From: an uncultured Chryseobacterium sp.
GTDB lineage: Bacteria; Bacteroidota; Bacteroidia; Flavobacteriales; Weeksellaceae
Assembly (NCBI RefSeq): GCF_913776365.1
Contig: NZ_CAJYMO010000269.1
Location: 1 to 40,161 of the forward strand
Direction of reading: 5' to 3'
DNA: 40,161 nt
Position 1 is the stretch's first letter; the number at the start of each line of letters is the position of its first letter. A model generated the notes under the pieces. It had not been told where the DNA came from. It did no database searches and saw nothing but the letters and a program-made list of their open reading frames with translations. Positions 15,490-22,990 of the stretch are shown here, one piece after another. A program made the position numbers and the translations under genes.

Positions 15490-16179
15490 TTATTTAGTTC
15501 TTTTAGAATGATTAGATAGTGAGTTTTGGTCACCTGTATTTATAGAATTTCCATCGCCATTATTATTAATTATAGTTTGGTGCATAATACTTGTAATTTC
15601 ATCATTTTTTGATTTCAAATCCTTTATTTCAACACTTTCTCCAAATTCAGTTTCAACTGCGAGCAAAAAGTCAAGCAGCTTACTTCTAACATTAGAAATA
15701 ATAGCTACAATATTCGCCTTAGGAATAATTTTATAACAAGAAACAATAGAAATATATGGATTTCCCATTCTTTTCCAATTGTTTTCTAAAATTTGTCTAA
15801 TTTCAGCTCTAATAGGAGAGGTTAAAACTCCTTGCTCTTGAATTAAACTTTCTAAAGCATTGACGCTATCAAAGAAATTTTTAGTCCTAAGAGAATGTTC
15901 TATTTCCTCATCTAAGTTTACTGTAGGAATTTCGTAATTATTATATTGTGTGAATCCATTCACGACAGTCCCTTGTAAAGCATTCCAAATATTTTTTCTA
16001 TAATCAGGTAATTCCTCATCATCTTCATCAATATAACCTGACAATTCGGAATTTGCCCATTTCAAAAGTTCTTGATTTCCTATTCTGCTTGCTAATACTT
16101 TTGTTTTTAATAATGCTCCATTTAAAGAGCTTCTGTCGTCCATTAATTCATTTACAATTTGGCTAATTAAATTCATCAA
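15490..16179 (-). CDS. AbiTii-domain protein, short form, operon gene 2
   Basis: The 229-residue protein has the AbiTii signature: LLKTKVLASRIGNQELLKWA (residues ~23-42), then NSELSGYIDED and LPDYRKNIW, followed by a strand-rich part. The AbiTii domain is named from abortive-infection proteins. The C-terminus carries TIINNNGDGNSINTGDQN (~201-218), a polar motif shared with gene 1, and then stops. It is thus the AbiTii domain plus linker without the C-terminal domain of its neighbour. It begins 13 bases after gene 1 and ends 10 bases before the KAP gene. It is a diverged paralogue of gene 1, probably forming a heteromer or acting as the regulatory partner. Confidence 0.85.
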   Translation of the reverse strand: MMNLISQIVNELMDDRSSLNGALLKTKVLASRIGNQELLKWANSELSGYIDEDDEELPDYRKNIWNALQGTVVNGFTQYNNYEIPTVNLDEEIEHSLRTKNFFDSVNALESLIQEQGVLTSPIRAEIRQILENNWKRMGNPYISIVSCYKIIPKANIVAIISNVRSKLLDFLLAVETEFGESVEIKDLKSKNDEITSIMHQTIINNNGDGNSINTGDQNSLSNHSKRTK

Positions 16180-16192
16180 ATGTTCTTAAAGA

Positions 16193-17155
16193 TTAAACAA
16201 TATCAAAATATCCTTTTATTAATGATGCTAATAAATTAGCCGTCACTCCCGTTCCTATTTTACCAACACCATTTAACGATTTATTGATGATATTAGCAAT
16301 CCATTCATTTGCTCTTATCCCTAACCTCCCGCTTTCTAAATTTGGTTGTTCTTCGGCAATGATTGTTGATATTTCCTGAATATCCACCTCATCTATTCCG
16401 TGATTTCTCAATTCTTCTTTAAGATTTTTCAAATCACCTTTATTTATGTGAACCTTATTATCAATATTATTATGATTACCTGTATTGATTAGGTTACCAT
16501 CACCGTTGTTGTTAATTGTTGTACTCATATAAGTATTTATTGTTTGATTATTATTTCCTTGACTTTTATTAAATGTTTCAATTTCAATATCATATCCAAA
16601 TTCTTCTGCAATTTTCATTACAAAATCTAAAAGTTTAGTTCTAATAGCATTTGGCATTTCCACTATTACACTTTTACTGGTGCTTAATGTAGCTCCTACA
16701 ACATCAACTCTAACATCAGATTTATAAAGCTTTCTTGCTGGTTCTTGTAAGATAGATAATAATTCCATTGGAAATTCAGTTCCAATTTCTTTGTTGGTTT
16801 GCTCATTTGATATCGCCTCTTTTCCAAGCTGTTCGATTGAAGAAATACCCTCTCTAACCTTAACATATTTGTATATCTCATTATATGGTTCTTTTAGCAT
16901 AGAAACAGGCAAAACTCCATGATGCTTATGAATATATGCTTGCATTTCAATTCTAATTTTGCCTAAAGATTTTCTATAATTTGGTACTTCATCATTTGAA
17001 CCATAACCATTCAATTCTTTATTAGTATAATTAATAAGCTCTTCATTATTAATTAATTTTCCAAAATAATTCAGCCTCATTAATGAAGATGACAGAGACT
17101 TATCCGTATTGATAATATCTTCAATTACTTCTTGTAGAGGAAATATTTTTTTCAT
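16193..17155 (-). CDS. AbiTii-domain protein, long form, operon gene 1
   Basis: The 320-residue protein opens with an AbiTii domain: LMRLNYFGKLINNEELINY (residues ~25-43), KELNGYG and VPNYRKSLG, as in the short form. It is followed by the shared polar motif TTINNNGDGNLINTG (~211-225). It then has an extra ~85-residue domain ending GRLGIRANEWIANIINKSL and VTANLLASLIKGYF. This resembles the helical tail found on many AbiTii and other effector-associated proteins. No membrane segment or catalytic motif is seen. As the first gene of the operon and the long paralogue, it may recognise the trigger or bridge to the KAP NTPase. A stem-loop lies 32 bases upstream of its start. Confidence 0.85.
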   Translation of the reverse strand: MKKIFPLQEVIEDIINTDKSLSSSLMRLNYFGKLINNEELINYTNKELNGYGSNDEVPNYRKSLGKIRIEMQAYIHKHHGVLPVSMLKEPYNEIYKYVKVREGISSIEQLGKEAISNEQTNKEIGTEFPMELLSILQEPARKLYKSDVRVDVVGATLSTSKSVIVEMPNAIRTKLLDFVMKIAEEFGYDIEIETFNKSQGNNNQTINTYMSTTINNNGDGNLINTGNHNNIDNKVHINKGDLKNLKEELRNHGIDEVDIQEISTIIAEEQPNLESGRLGIRANEWIANIINKSLNGVGKIGTGVTANLLASLIKGYFDIV

Positions 17156-17186
17156 TTGAGTTTCAGTTGAAATTATTAGTAATATA

Positions 17187-17208
17187 AAAGCCTCAGTAAA
17201 GAGGCTTT
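17187..17208. promoter_or_regulatory. Stem-loop in the leader of the AbiTii-KAP operon
   Basis: Perfect 8-bp stem AAAGCCTC / GAGGCTTT with a 6-base loop. On the - strand it is followed by TTTTATATT, so it has terminator-like form facing into the operon, 32 bases before the ATG at 17155. It could be an attenuator, or an old terminator shared with the + strand. Confidence 0.45.
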
Positions 17209-17436
17209 ATTCTATTGCAGTGTAAAGACCAAAGGGCTTCTGTCTTTGAAAGGTAAATTGCTAATAGTTTGGAAATTATTTTTCTTCTCATTCTAAGTTG
17301 TTTAGGAGTTATATCTAACTAAAATTGACTATTATAGTTTTCATTAAGTATAATATATGGCAATTATAACTAAAAAACTCTATAAAACTTTAGGTATTTT
17401 CCCTGAATTTTTTTTTGACAAATTATATTTCGAAAA

Positions 17437-17456
17437 CGACAAACCTTGTCGCTTTT
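17437..17456 (-). terminator. Hairpin after the - strand gene remnant
   Basis: Stem CGACAA / TTGTCG with a 3-base loop, flanked by an A run and a T run on either strand. It lies just beyond the stop codon of the remnant ending at 17460, so it probably was that gene's terminator. Confidence 0.45.
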
Positions 17457-17459
17457 TAT

Positions 17460-17783
17460 TTACCAATTATCTTTTTTTGCAGTAACATTTAGATTATATA
17501 TATAATCATAAAAACTTTTGCTAAGGTTATTAAAATAGCCTGAAACGCTGTTAACTGCTTTTTGATACATTTTTCTTACTTCGCCATCCTTTTTAAAGTG
17601 TGTCCAGCTATTAATAAAATTCAGCTCTCCCTAATGCGGTATCCCTCTTAAATCTTTACCATTATTTTCAAGTCCAAGTACAACAAACTTATATTTCCCA
17701 TCTTTAAAAGAGATTTCAATATCATATTTTATATTGCTACAAACTTTAACAATATTGGGTGCGGTAAGACCAAGGCCCAAAAA
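17460..17783 (-). pseudogene. 3' remnant of a - strand gene with an internal stop codon
   Basis: Reading the - strand from about 17783, a plausible protein runs through TAPNIVKVCSNIKYDIEISF, then KDGKYKFVVLGLENNGKDLR, meets an in-frame TAG at 17631-17633, and continues GELNFINSWTHFKKDGEVR to a TAA at 17460-17462. Both parts have consistent amino-acid use, so this is one coding tail broken by a nonsense change, with its 5' part missing. The strand-loop-strand KDGKYKF pattern recalls DUF4468-type lipoproteins of Bacteroidota, but this is weak. Confidence 0.55.
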
Positions 17784-17885
17784 ATTAAAAATTCAGGCGT
17801 GCTCAATGAAGCTATTATTCAGAACGGAAAAAAAATAATCGTTAATGCTGATTTAGCGCTGAAATTACTCAAAGAAAATTCTTAA
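17778..17885 (+). pseudogene. C-terminal scrap of a + strand gene
   Basis: A 35-codon frame ending at 17885 reads QKIKNSGVLNEAIIQNGKKI then IVNADLALKLLKENS. This looks like the end of a small helical, possibly DNA-binding, protein. It has no start and abuts the opposite-strand remnant. The join near 17765-17790 is probably a deletion or insertion scar at the island edge. Family not recognised. Confidence 0.4.
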
Positions 17886-18054
17886 TGTCTAATATGTGAA
17901 TAGAATTTAAAAAGACTGTACTAAATTATATTCTTTATTGAATAGATAAAAAGTTTATCCTTGCAAGAATTCGACCTAAATGTATTATAAAACCATTATT
18001 TAATCAAACATAAAGCTGCCTGAAAAGACAGCCTGCAACTATAAAAATTAAGTC

Positions 18055-18468
18055 CTATTCTTTAATAAATTTCCTCACCAACTCCTCAATCACCCTACTC
18101 TTTTCCTTCTCCGTCTCCAGCAACCGTTCATACAGCTTCTTATTCTCTTCGTAGACTTCAATCAGCTTATCAATAGGATTGATAGAGCATTGATAATTAT
18201 TGTTGTTTGAACTATTCTCATTAAAAGTATTTGAAATAATATTGAAAACAGCATCCTCTGAAAAATTCTTCAGGGCTTCGAGGGGAAGTTCCAGGGCTTT
18301 GGCGATGGGTTCGAGCTTGTGGTCTTCGAGGGTTTCGGCGTTTTCGAGGAGGGAGACTTTCTGCTGACTGACGCCTAAGAGGTCGGCCAGGGTTTCCTGC
18401 TTCATGCCGCGCATTTCCCTGATTCTTGCGATGTTTCTCCCGATATGTTTCTGTGCTGTAGCTGCCAT
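18055..18468 (-). CDS. XRE-family transcriptional regulator
   Basis: The 137-residue protein begins with a Cro/C1-type helix-turn-helix: GRNIARIREMRGMKQETLAD, LLGVSQQKVSLLENAE, then KLEPIAKALELPLEALKNF (residues ~9-72). An asparagine-rich linker (~85-93) leads to a C-terminal coiled coil, LIEVYEENKKLYERLLETEK (~101-120), for dimerisation. It binds DNA and probably represses itself or neighbours. Base composition changes inside the gene: the 5' part encoding the HTH is GC-rich like the core genome, while the 3' part is AT-richer like the island. Proteins with this layout are common in flavobacteria. The targets are unknown. Confidence 0.9.
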   Translation of the reverse strand: MAATAQKHIGRNIARIREMRGMKQETLADLLGVSQQKVSLLENAETLEDHKLEPIAKALELPLEALKNFSEDAVFNIISNTFNENSSNNNNYQCSINPIDKLIEVYEENKKLYERLLETEKEKSRVIEELVRKFIKE

Positions 18469-18807
18469 GGATTATGATTTACAACCAAAGATATAAAATT
18501 CTGCGGGATGCCGTTATACCTGCCTGTATTTTACTTTGAAGTACAGCCGGAGTAATGGGCAAGGAAGCGGGATGCGGAAAGTGATTCAGCTCCTACTTCA
18601 ATGCATGGTTTTCAACATCAAGAAGCAGGGTTTATCAGCGCAAAAGGAAATGCTATCGGATCCCTGATGCAGTGAACAGGCTTCGCCTATCAATGGAAAG
18701 TAAATGGAACAATACTTTTGTTTTTTACCTCCTGTTTTTAGTTCACTACCTCTTTTTCTGGTTGGCTACGCGGGTTTTTAGCTCCAACTTGCCGAAAAAA
18801 CAATACA
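18469..18807. other. Intergenic stretch, nothing firmly identified
   Basis: Divergent upstream region of the XRE gene and the 390-residue gene. I see no tRNA, clear terminator or exact TAnnTTTG box. A short frame from 18690 encodes a hydrophobic stretch but runs into the next gene in a shadow frame and is not convincing. Confidence 0.5.
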
Positions 18808-19980
18808 ATGAAACAAAAGATCATTCTTCCTGCCACGCTTCCGCACCACCGTCCACTGAGCCAGCTGCTGAATTCCTTTGTGGAAAAAGTGCCTGTCCGC
18901 CATGTGTTCCTGAGCCGTTTCCAGGCTTCCGGCAAATCCTATCTCATCATTCACCTGGACTGCTCCCGGATGCCGGACGGCCTGTTTCCGGACAGGCAGA
19001 CCAGAAAAGCATGGTCCCGGTACGGTATCCATCTCATCCTCCTGGCCGGCAACGATATGGAAAAACACCTGGCCCTGGGCACCCTCTTCCTCCAACGGCA
19101 CTGCACCGCATCAACACTGGTCTACAATTCCGGCAGACACGAGCTTCCCGGTGAAGAACTTTCCCGATCGATGAAGAAATTCCGGCAGATCCGGCAGAAG
19201 TACCGTTTTACCTGCCGGCTGCTGAACGAAGAAATCCGTAAAGCGGAAAAAATGGGTTCTTTTATTACCGCCTATCATGTATACACCAGCCTTTTTGAGC
19301 ACCACCTGTTCCACCTGGAGTTCCTCTGTCCGGGCCGGTACTTCCTTCAGGATACTTTGGATCAAAGACTGATGAGGCTGGAACCGTTTTTCCCGGAAAT
19401 CAGAAGCTTCCTGCTAAAAAAGACCGGGAATACCTATTATATCACCGAAGCCCTCCTGAGTGCAGGAAAAGCAGAGACGGGTAAAGAGTATTCCCACCTC
19501 CGGGCCGAGTTCCGGGAAGCCGTTGCCATTGCCGGACAGAAACTGCATGAACTGGTAAAAAGAACATTCCGCGATATCAGAATCTCCGTGAAATATCCTG
19601 ACCACATTCCGGAACCGGCGGCCGGAACCCAAACCGACTCTCCGTACGAATCCGTAGTCCGCATCCTTACCCGCCGTTTCCCTATCGAAGAAATTTTCCT
19701 GTTCCGCCAGGAGGAAGCCATCTGTGTAGGCCGCAAAATAACCCGGCTGCACCTGCTGCTGATCGCCAACACGATCACCAACAACGACCTTGATCTGTTG
19801 GCTCAGGCCGTCCTGCAAAAGACCGGCAGAAAGTATATGATTGTCCCCATGGTCCATTCCGCTGCCTGGATACAGGAGCATCTGTGGGAATCGCAGCCAT
19901 TTTTCCGGAAGGCCATGCAGCCGGAAAATGCCATCTATACCGCCGCCTTCCCTACCGTGATCCACTGGCACGCTCTGTGA
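18808..19980 (+). CDS. Unrecognised 390-residue protein, possibly nucleotidyltransferase/HEPN-like
   Basis: Codon use is core-like and GC-rich. The protein has no signal peptide or membrane helix. The N-terminal ~110 residues (LSQLLNSFVEKVPVRHVFLS, SYLIIHLD) recall a minimal nucleotidyltransferase fold but lack the GSxxxG...DxD motif. The middle (~125-245) is helical and HEPN-like (FITAYHVYTSLFEHHLFHLE) without the R-x4-6-H motif. The C-terminal ~110 residues again have strands around IEEIFLFRQEEAICVGR and a segment HLLLIANTITNNDLDLLAQA. So an MNT-HEPN-MNT-like layout with degenerate sites is possible but unproven. The stop codon lies inside a hairpin of a local repeat family. It stands alone. 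Confidence 0.7.
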   Translation: MKQKIILPATLPHHRPLSQLLNSFVEKVPVRHVFLSRFQASGKSYLIIHLDCSRMPDGLFPDRQTRKAWSRYGIHLILLAGNDMEKHLALGTLFLQRHCTASTLVYNSGRHELPGEELSRSMKKFRQIRQKYRFTCRLLNEEIRKAEKMGSFITAYHVYTSLFEHHLFHLEFLCPGRYFLQDTLDQRLMRLEPFFPEIRSFLLKKTGNTYYITEALLSAGKAETGKEYSHLRAEFREAVAIAGQKLHELVKRTFRDIRISVKYPDHIPEPAAGTQTDSPYESVVRILTRRFPIEEIFLFRQEEAICVGRKITRLHLLLIANTITNNDLDLLAQAVLQKTGRKYMIVPMVHSAAWIQEHLWESQPFFRKAMQPENAIYTAAFPTVIHWHAL

Positions 19981-20030
19981 AGTCTGAGACTTCGAAGAGC
20001 GTGAGGCGTGGCCTGAGACTTCGAAGAGCG
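19971..20030. repeat. Small hairpin repeat, copies 1 and 2
   Basis: CGCTCTGTGAAGTC / GACTTCGAAGAGCG forms an interrupted inverted repeat at 19971-20001, containing the stop codon of the 390-residue gene. CCTGAGACTTCGAAGAGCG recurs at 20012-20030 followed by TTTT. The same unit returns at 20581-20612. It may serve as a terminator and as a REP-like element. Confidence 0.6.
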
Positions 20031-20133
20031 TTTTAGGTAATTGTACGCATCCCGAAATTGGTTATTTATACGGCACTCCGGATCTGTTTTTCTTCTTTAC
20101 TTTGGAATACAAAACAACGCATAATACAACAAT

Positions 20134-20556
20134 ATGGAAACCACCAACACCAGCTACAACGCGAATTCATCAGGACAATTACAGGTAGGCGGCGGAGCCC
20201 AGTTCTGGGTATACATTTCGCCCGAGAACGACACCGTAAAAATGATTACCCAATGGAAAGTCACTTTTTCTCAGGGAAACTGGAGCGACACCATTTCCAG
20301 CGAACAGCCTACCCGCCAGATTAAGACGGACGGCCTATCAGGAATCTTTGACATCAAAGTGGAAATGATGAGCGGTTCCACCGGAACATGGCGCGAAATC
20401 CCGCCTAAGGAAGGCAGCAAAAACCAGATCGGATGCAATTCCAACTGCGCCTCCATGGTAGGAATCGTTGCCGACAGCACCAGCCCGCCTCCGGGAGCCA
20501 TCAATGCCCATTTCTGGACCACCTGGGATGCATTCTGCAAGTCAGGCGCTGAATAA
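20134..20556 (+). CDS. Small 140-residue protein of unknown function
   Basis: I do not recognise the family. The protein starts METTNTSYNANSSGQLQVGG with no signal peptide. It is strand-rich with many Ser, Thr, Trp and Gly (FWVYISPEN, WKVTFSQGNWSDTI), and has three cysteines near the end (IGCNSNCAS and a Cys five residues from the C-terminus). The composition resembles small beta-sandwich or lectin-like proteins. It stands alone between two copies of the hairpin repeat and converges on the secreted nuclease gene, with only 7 bases between stop codons. Confidence 0.65.
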   Translation: METTNTSYNANSSGQLQVGGGAQFWVYISPENDTVKMITQWKVTFSQGNWSDTISSEQPTRQIKTDGLSGIFDIKVEMMSGSTGTWREIPPKEGSKNQIGCNSNCASMVGIVADSTSPPPGAINAHFWTTWDAFCKSGAE

Positions 20557-20563
20557 CTTATCG

Positions 20564-21103
20564 CTATTGATCAACAACAACGCTCTTCGAAGTCTGAGAT
20601 TTCGAAGAGCGTTTCTTTTCGGATTTTGAAGTACTTTTATTCTTCTTATTTTTCCTGAAATCCCACGGCGACAGCGGTTTTTTATCTGCCCAGAGCCCCA
20701 GCTTTTGAGCCCGGGCTTCATCCTGGAGCTTTTGAAGCTCGGTATTCTTGGAAGCTTTGAAGTACCACCAGCCGAATCCTGCCTTTACAATTTCCCGGGA
20801 CAGGTATTTGTCCTGGTCGTAGAACACCCCGGCCACTTCCCTGCCGTACCGGTCTTTTCCTGTACTGTAGTAGGTAACGGTCTTGCCGAACACCTGGCCG
20901 GCGGTAAATTGCCGGGCAGCCTTTCCAAAGGCCTGGCTGTCTTCAGGACAGTCGACCTCGGCCAGGCGGAGGGTCTGTTCCACATTGCCGGGAAGCAGGA
21001 TTACTACGGTGTCCCCGTCCTTGATTTTGATAATTTTCCCTTTTTTCTGGGAGAAGCAAAGTCCTGACACGAAAAGGAGGACGGCAAGAATCATATTTTT
21101 CAT
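20564..21103 (-). CDS. Secreted staphylococcal-type nuclease (SNase/thermonuclease)
   Basis: The start at 21103 (MKNMILAVLL) gives a typical Sec signal peptide cleaved after CFS. A start at 21115 adds only MYML. The ~179-residue protein has the SNase fold landmarks: KIKDGDTVVI (metal-binding Asp), LRLAEVDCPED (Arg, Asp and Glu of the active site), DRYGREVAGV (second catalytic Arg), then LQDEARAQKLGLW and PWDFRK. It should cut DNA and RNA outside the cytoplasm in a calcium-dependent way, for nutrient scavenging or extracellular DNA turnover. The last ~30 residues are a Lys/Ser-rich tail, partly encoded by the hairpin repeat, which therefore overlaps the coding end. Confidence 0.9.
   Translation of the reverse strand: MKNMILAVLLFVSGLCFSQKKGKIIKIKDGDTVVILLPGNVEQTLRLAEVDCPEDSQAFGKAARQFTAGQVFGKTVTYYSTGKDRYGREVAGVFYDQDKYLSREIVKAGFGWWYFKASKNTELQKLQDEARAQKLGLWADKKPLSPWDFRKNKKNKSTSKSEKKRSSKSQTSKSVVVDQ
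20581..20612. repeat. Small hairpin repeat, copy 3, inside the nuclease coding end
   Basis: CGCTCTTCGAA / TTCGAAGAGCG with an 8-10 base loop, followed on the + strand by TTTCTTTT, acts as a terminator for the 140-residue gene. On the - strand it encodes part of the Lys/Ser-rich nuclease tail. It is the same family as 19971-20030. Confidence 0.65.
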
Positions 21104-21115
21104 CAGCATATACAT

Positions 21116-21425
21116 TAATCATTTTGACTGAAAGCCGACAGATGGCGAAGGGTTCAGCGGAGCTTTCCGGAAGCTATCGGTTCAGGGCCTGCAAAGGTAA
21201 GGGATCTTCCGGAGGAAATTTCATCTGCGGCCGGAAAATGACCGGAGAACGGCGGCCGGAGAATGAGATGGCAGGTATATTGCCTGTATAACCGGACATT
21301 AAACCATACTTACGGTACCGGAATATAAAGCTCTGAAAACGAAAAGACTAAAAAGACAGCCGATAAAATACATCCCCACAGGGTACAAAAAAAGCTAAAA
21401 AAATGTTTTATCGTAAAGAATTTTA
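21116..21425. other. Intergenic stretch upstream of acpP
   Basis: Upstream region between the divergent nuclease and acpP genes. The first half is GC-rich with GGCCGG-type short repeats and no gene. The last ~60 bases turn AT-rich toward the acpP promoter. No RNA gene was recognised. Confidence 0.5.
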
Positions 21426-21433
21426 TATATTTG
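21426..21433 (+). promoter_or_regulatory. -7 box of the acpP promoter
   Basis: TATATTTG, an exact TAnnTTTG match, 31 bases before the acpP ATG. A TGTTTTA at about 21402-21408 lies near the -33 position. The A-rich leader before the ATG is typical of highly expressed Bacteroidota genes. Confidence 0.65.
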
Positions 21434-21463
21434 CACCATCTAACAATAAAAAAAAAATTTACT

Positions 21464-21703
21464 ATGTCAGACATTGCATCAAGAGTAAAAGCTATCATCG
21501 CTGATAAGCTTGACGTTGAAGAAACAGAAGTAACTCCTGAGGCTAGCTTTACTAACGATTTAGGAGCAGACTCATTAGATACAGTTGAATTAATCATGGA
21601 ATTCGAAAAAGAATTCAACATTCAGATTCCTGATGACCAGGCTGAAAAAATTACTACTGTAGGTCACGCTATCGCTTACATCGAAGAAGTAGTAAATAAA
21701 TAA
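21464..21703 (+). CDS. acpP: Acyl carrier protein
   Basis: The start is [10 protein letters not shown] at 21464; an upstream in-frame codon at 21431 would lie inside the promoter. The 79-residue acidic protein has [18 protein letters not shown], where the Ser of DSL receives 4'-phosphopantetheine, and the usual four-helix pattern. It carries growing acyl chains during fatty acid synthesis in the cytoplasm. It is followed 33 bases later by fabF, the elongating synthase that uses it. It has a consensus promoter and codon use of a highly expressed gene. Confidence 0.98.
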   Translation: MSDIASRVKAIIADKLDVEETEVTPEASFTNDLGADSLDTVELIMEFEKEFNIQIPDDQAEKITTVGHAIAYIEEVVNK

Positions 21704-21736
21704 TATTCTTCAACAAAAAGAAAACAAACAAAGTTT

Positions 21737-22981
21737 ATGGAATTGAAAAGAGTAGTTGTAACCGGGTTTGGAGCAATAACACCGATTGGAAATAATGCAA
21801 AAGAATACTGGGAAAATCTTGTAAAAGGTGAGAGCGGTACCGCTCCGATTACTCTTTTTGATGCCACAAACTTCAAAACGAAGTTCGCTTGTGAAGTAAA
21901 GAATTTCGATCCGTTGCAGTATTTCGATAAGAAAGAAGCCAAAAAAATGGACCGGAATACCCAGCTTGGACTGGTTGCTGCCAGGGAAGCTGTGGAACAC
22001 TCACGCATTATCGCCGATAACGTCAACAAAGACAGGGTCGGGGTAATCTGGGGATCAGGAATCGGCGGACTCGAAACTTTTGAGACTGAAGTATTAGGTT
22101 GGGCCAATACGGAAATTCCGCGCTTCAACCCGTTCTTCATCCCTAAAATGATTGCGGACATCACACCGGGACATATTTCCATTGAATACGGATTTCACGG
22201 ACCGAACTATACCACAGTTTCGGCATGTGCCTCTTCAGCCAACGCCTTGATCGATGCCAAGATGCTGCTCCAGCTCGGAAAAGCAGACGTCATCGTGTGC
22301 GGAGGTTCTGAAGCTGCCGTTACGGCAAGCGGTGTCGGCGGATTCAATGCCATGATGGCACTTTCCACCAGAAATGACGATCCTACCACTGCCTCCAGGC
22401 CTTTTGACAAAGACCGCGACGGCTTTGTACTGGGTGAAGGAGCCGGATGTATCATCCTTGAGGAATACGAACATGCTGTAAAACGCGGAGCCACCATCTA
22501 TGCAGAACTGCTGGGCGGAGGTCTGAGCGCAGATGCACACCACATGACAGCCCCTCATCCGGAAGGATTAGGTGCTTATCTGGTAATGAAAAACTGTCTG
22601 GAAGATGCAGGCTTAACTGCTGATGAAGTAGACCACATCAATATGCATGGTACGTCTACTCCATTAGGGGATATTGCAGAATCCAATGCCATTTCCAAAT
22701 TGCTGGGCGAACATGCATTCGACATTCAGATCAATTCCACCAAATCAATGACCGGTCACCTTCTGGGCGCTGCGGGCGTGATTGAGGCCATTGCTGCATT
22801 AGGAACCATTATCCATGGAATTGTTCCTCCTACCATCAACCATTTTACCGATGATGAGCATATCGACAGCCGACTGAATTTCACCTTCAACGAAGCTGCG
22901 AAAAAAGATGTGAAAGTTGCCATGAGCAATACTTTCGGATTCGGCGGCCACAACGCCTGTGTTCTGTTTAAGAAAATCTAA
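21737..22981 (+). CDS. fabF: 3-oxoacyl-[acyl-carrier-protein] synthase II
   Basis: The 414-residue protein is full length for KAS II. It shows the nucleophilic Cys in VSACASSANAL (~163), the first His in NMHGTSTPLGD, the active Lys-His region KSMTGHLLGAAG, and the C-terminal NTFGFGGHNACV. It condenses malonyl-ACP with acyl-ACP to extend fatty acids, and with FabF-type specificity adjusts cis-unsaturated chain length. It lies directly after acpP and ends 9 bases before rnc, so the genes are co-transcribed. Confidence 0.98.
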   Translation: MELKRVVVTGFGAITPIGNNAKEYWENLVKGESGTAPITLFDATNFKTKFACEVKNFDPLQYFDKKEAKKMDRNTQLGLVAAREAVEHSRIIADNVNKDRVGVIWGSGIGGLETFETEVLGWANTEIPRFNPFFIPKMIADITPGHISIEYGFHGPNYTTVSACASSANALIDAKMLLQLGKADVIVCGGSEAAVTASGVGGFNAMMALSTRNDDPTTASRPFDKDRDGFVLGEGAGCIILEEYEHAVKRGATIYAELLGGGLSADAHHMTAPHPEGLGAYLVMKNCLEDAGLTADEVDHINMHGTSTPLGDIAESNAISKLLGEHAFDIQINSTKSMTGHLLGAAGVIEAIAALGTIIHGIVPPTINHFTDDEHIDSRLNFTFNEAAKKDVKVAMSNTFGFGGHNACVLFKKI

Positions 22982-22990
22982 TTTTACTGA

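Noticed and set aside
18672-19154. 160-codon frame with a hydrophobic start
   Set aside because: Most of it is an out-of-frame shadow of the 390-residue gene, with Pro/Ser/His-rich nonsense composition after the hydrophobic stretch.
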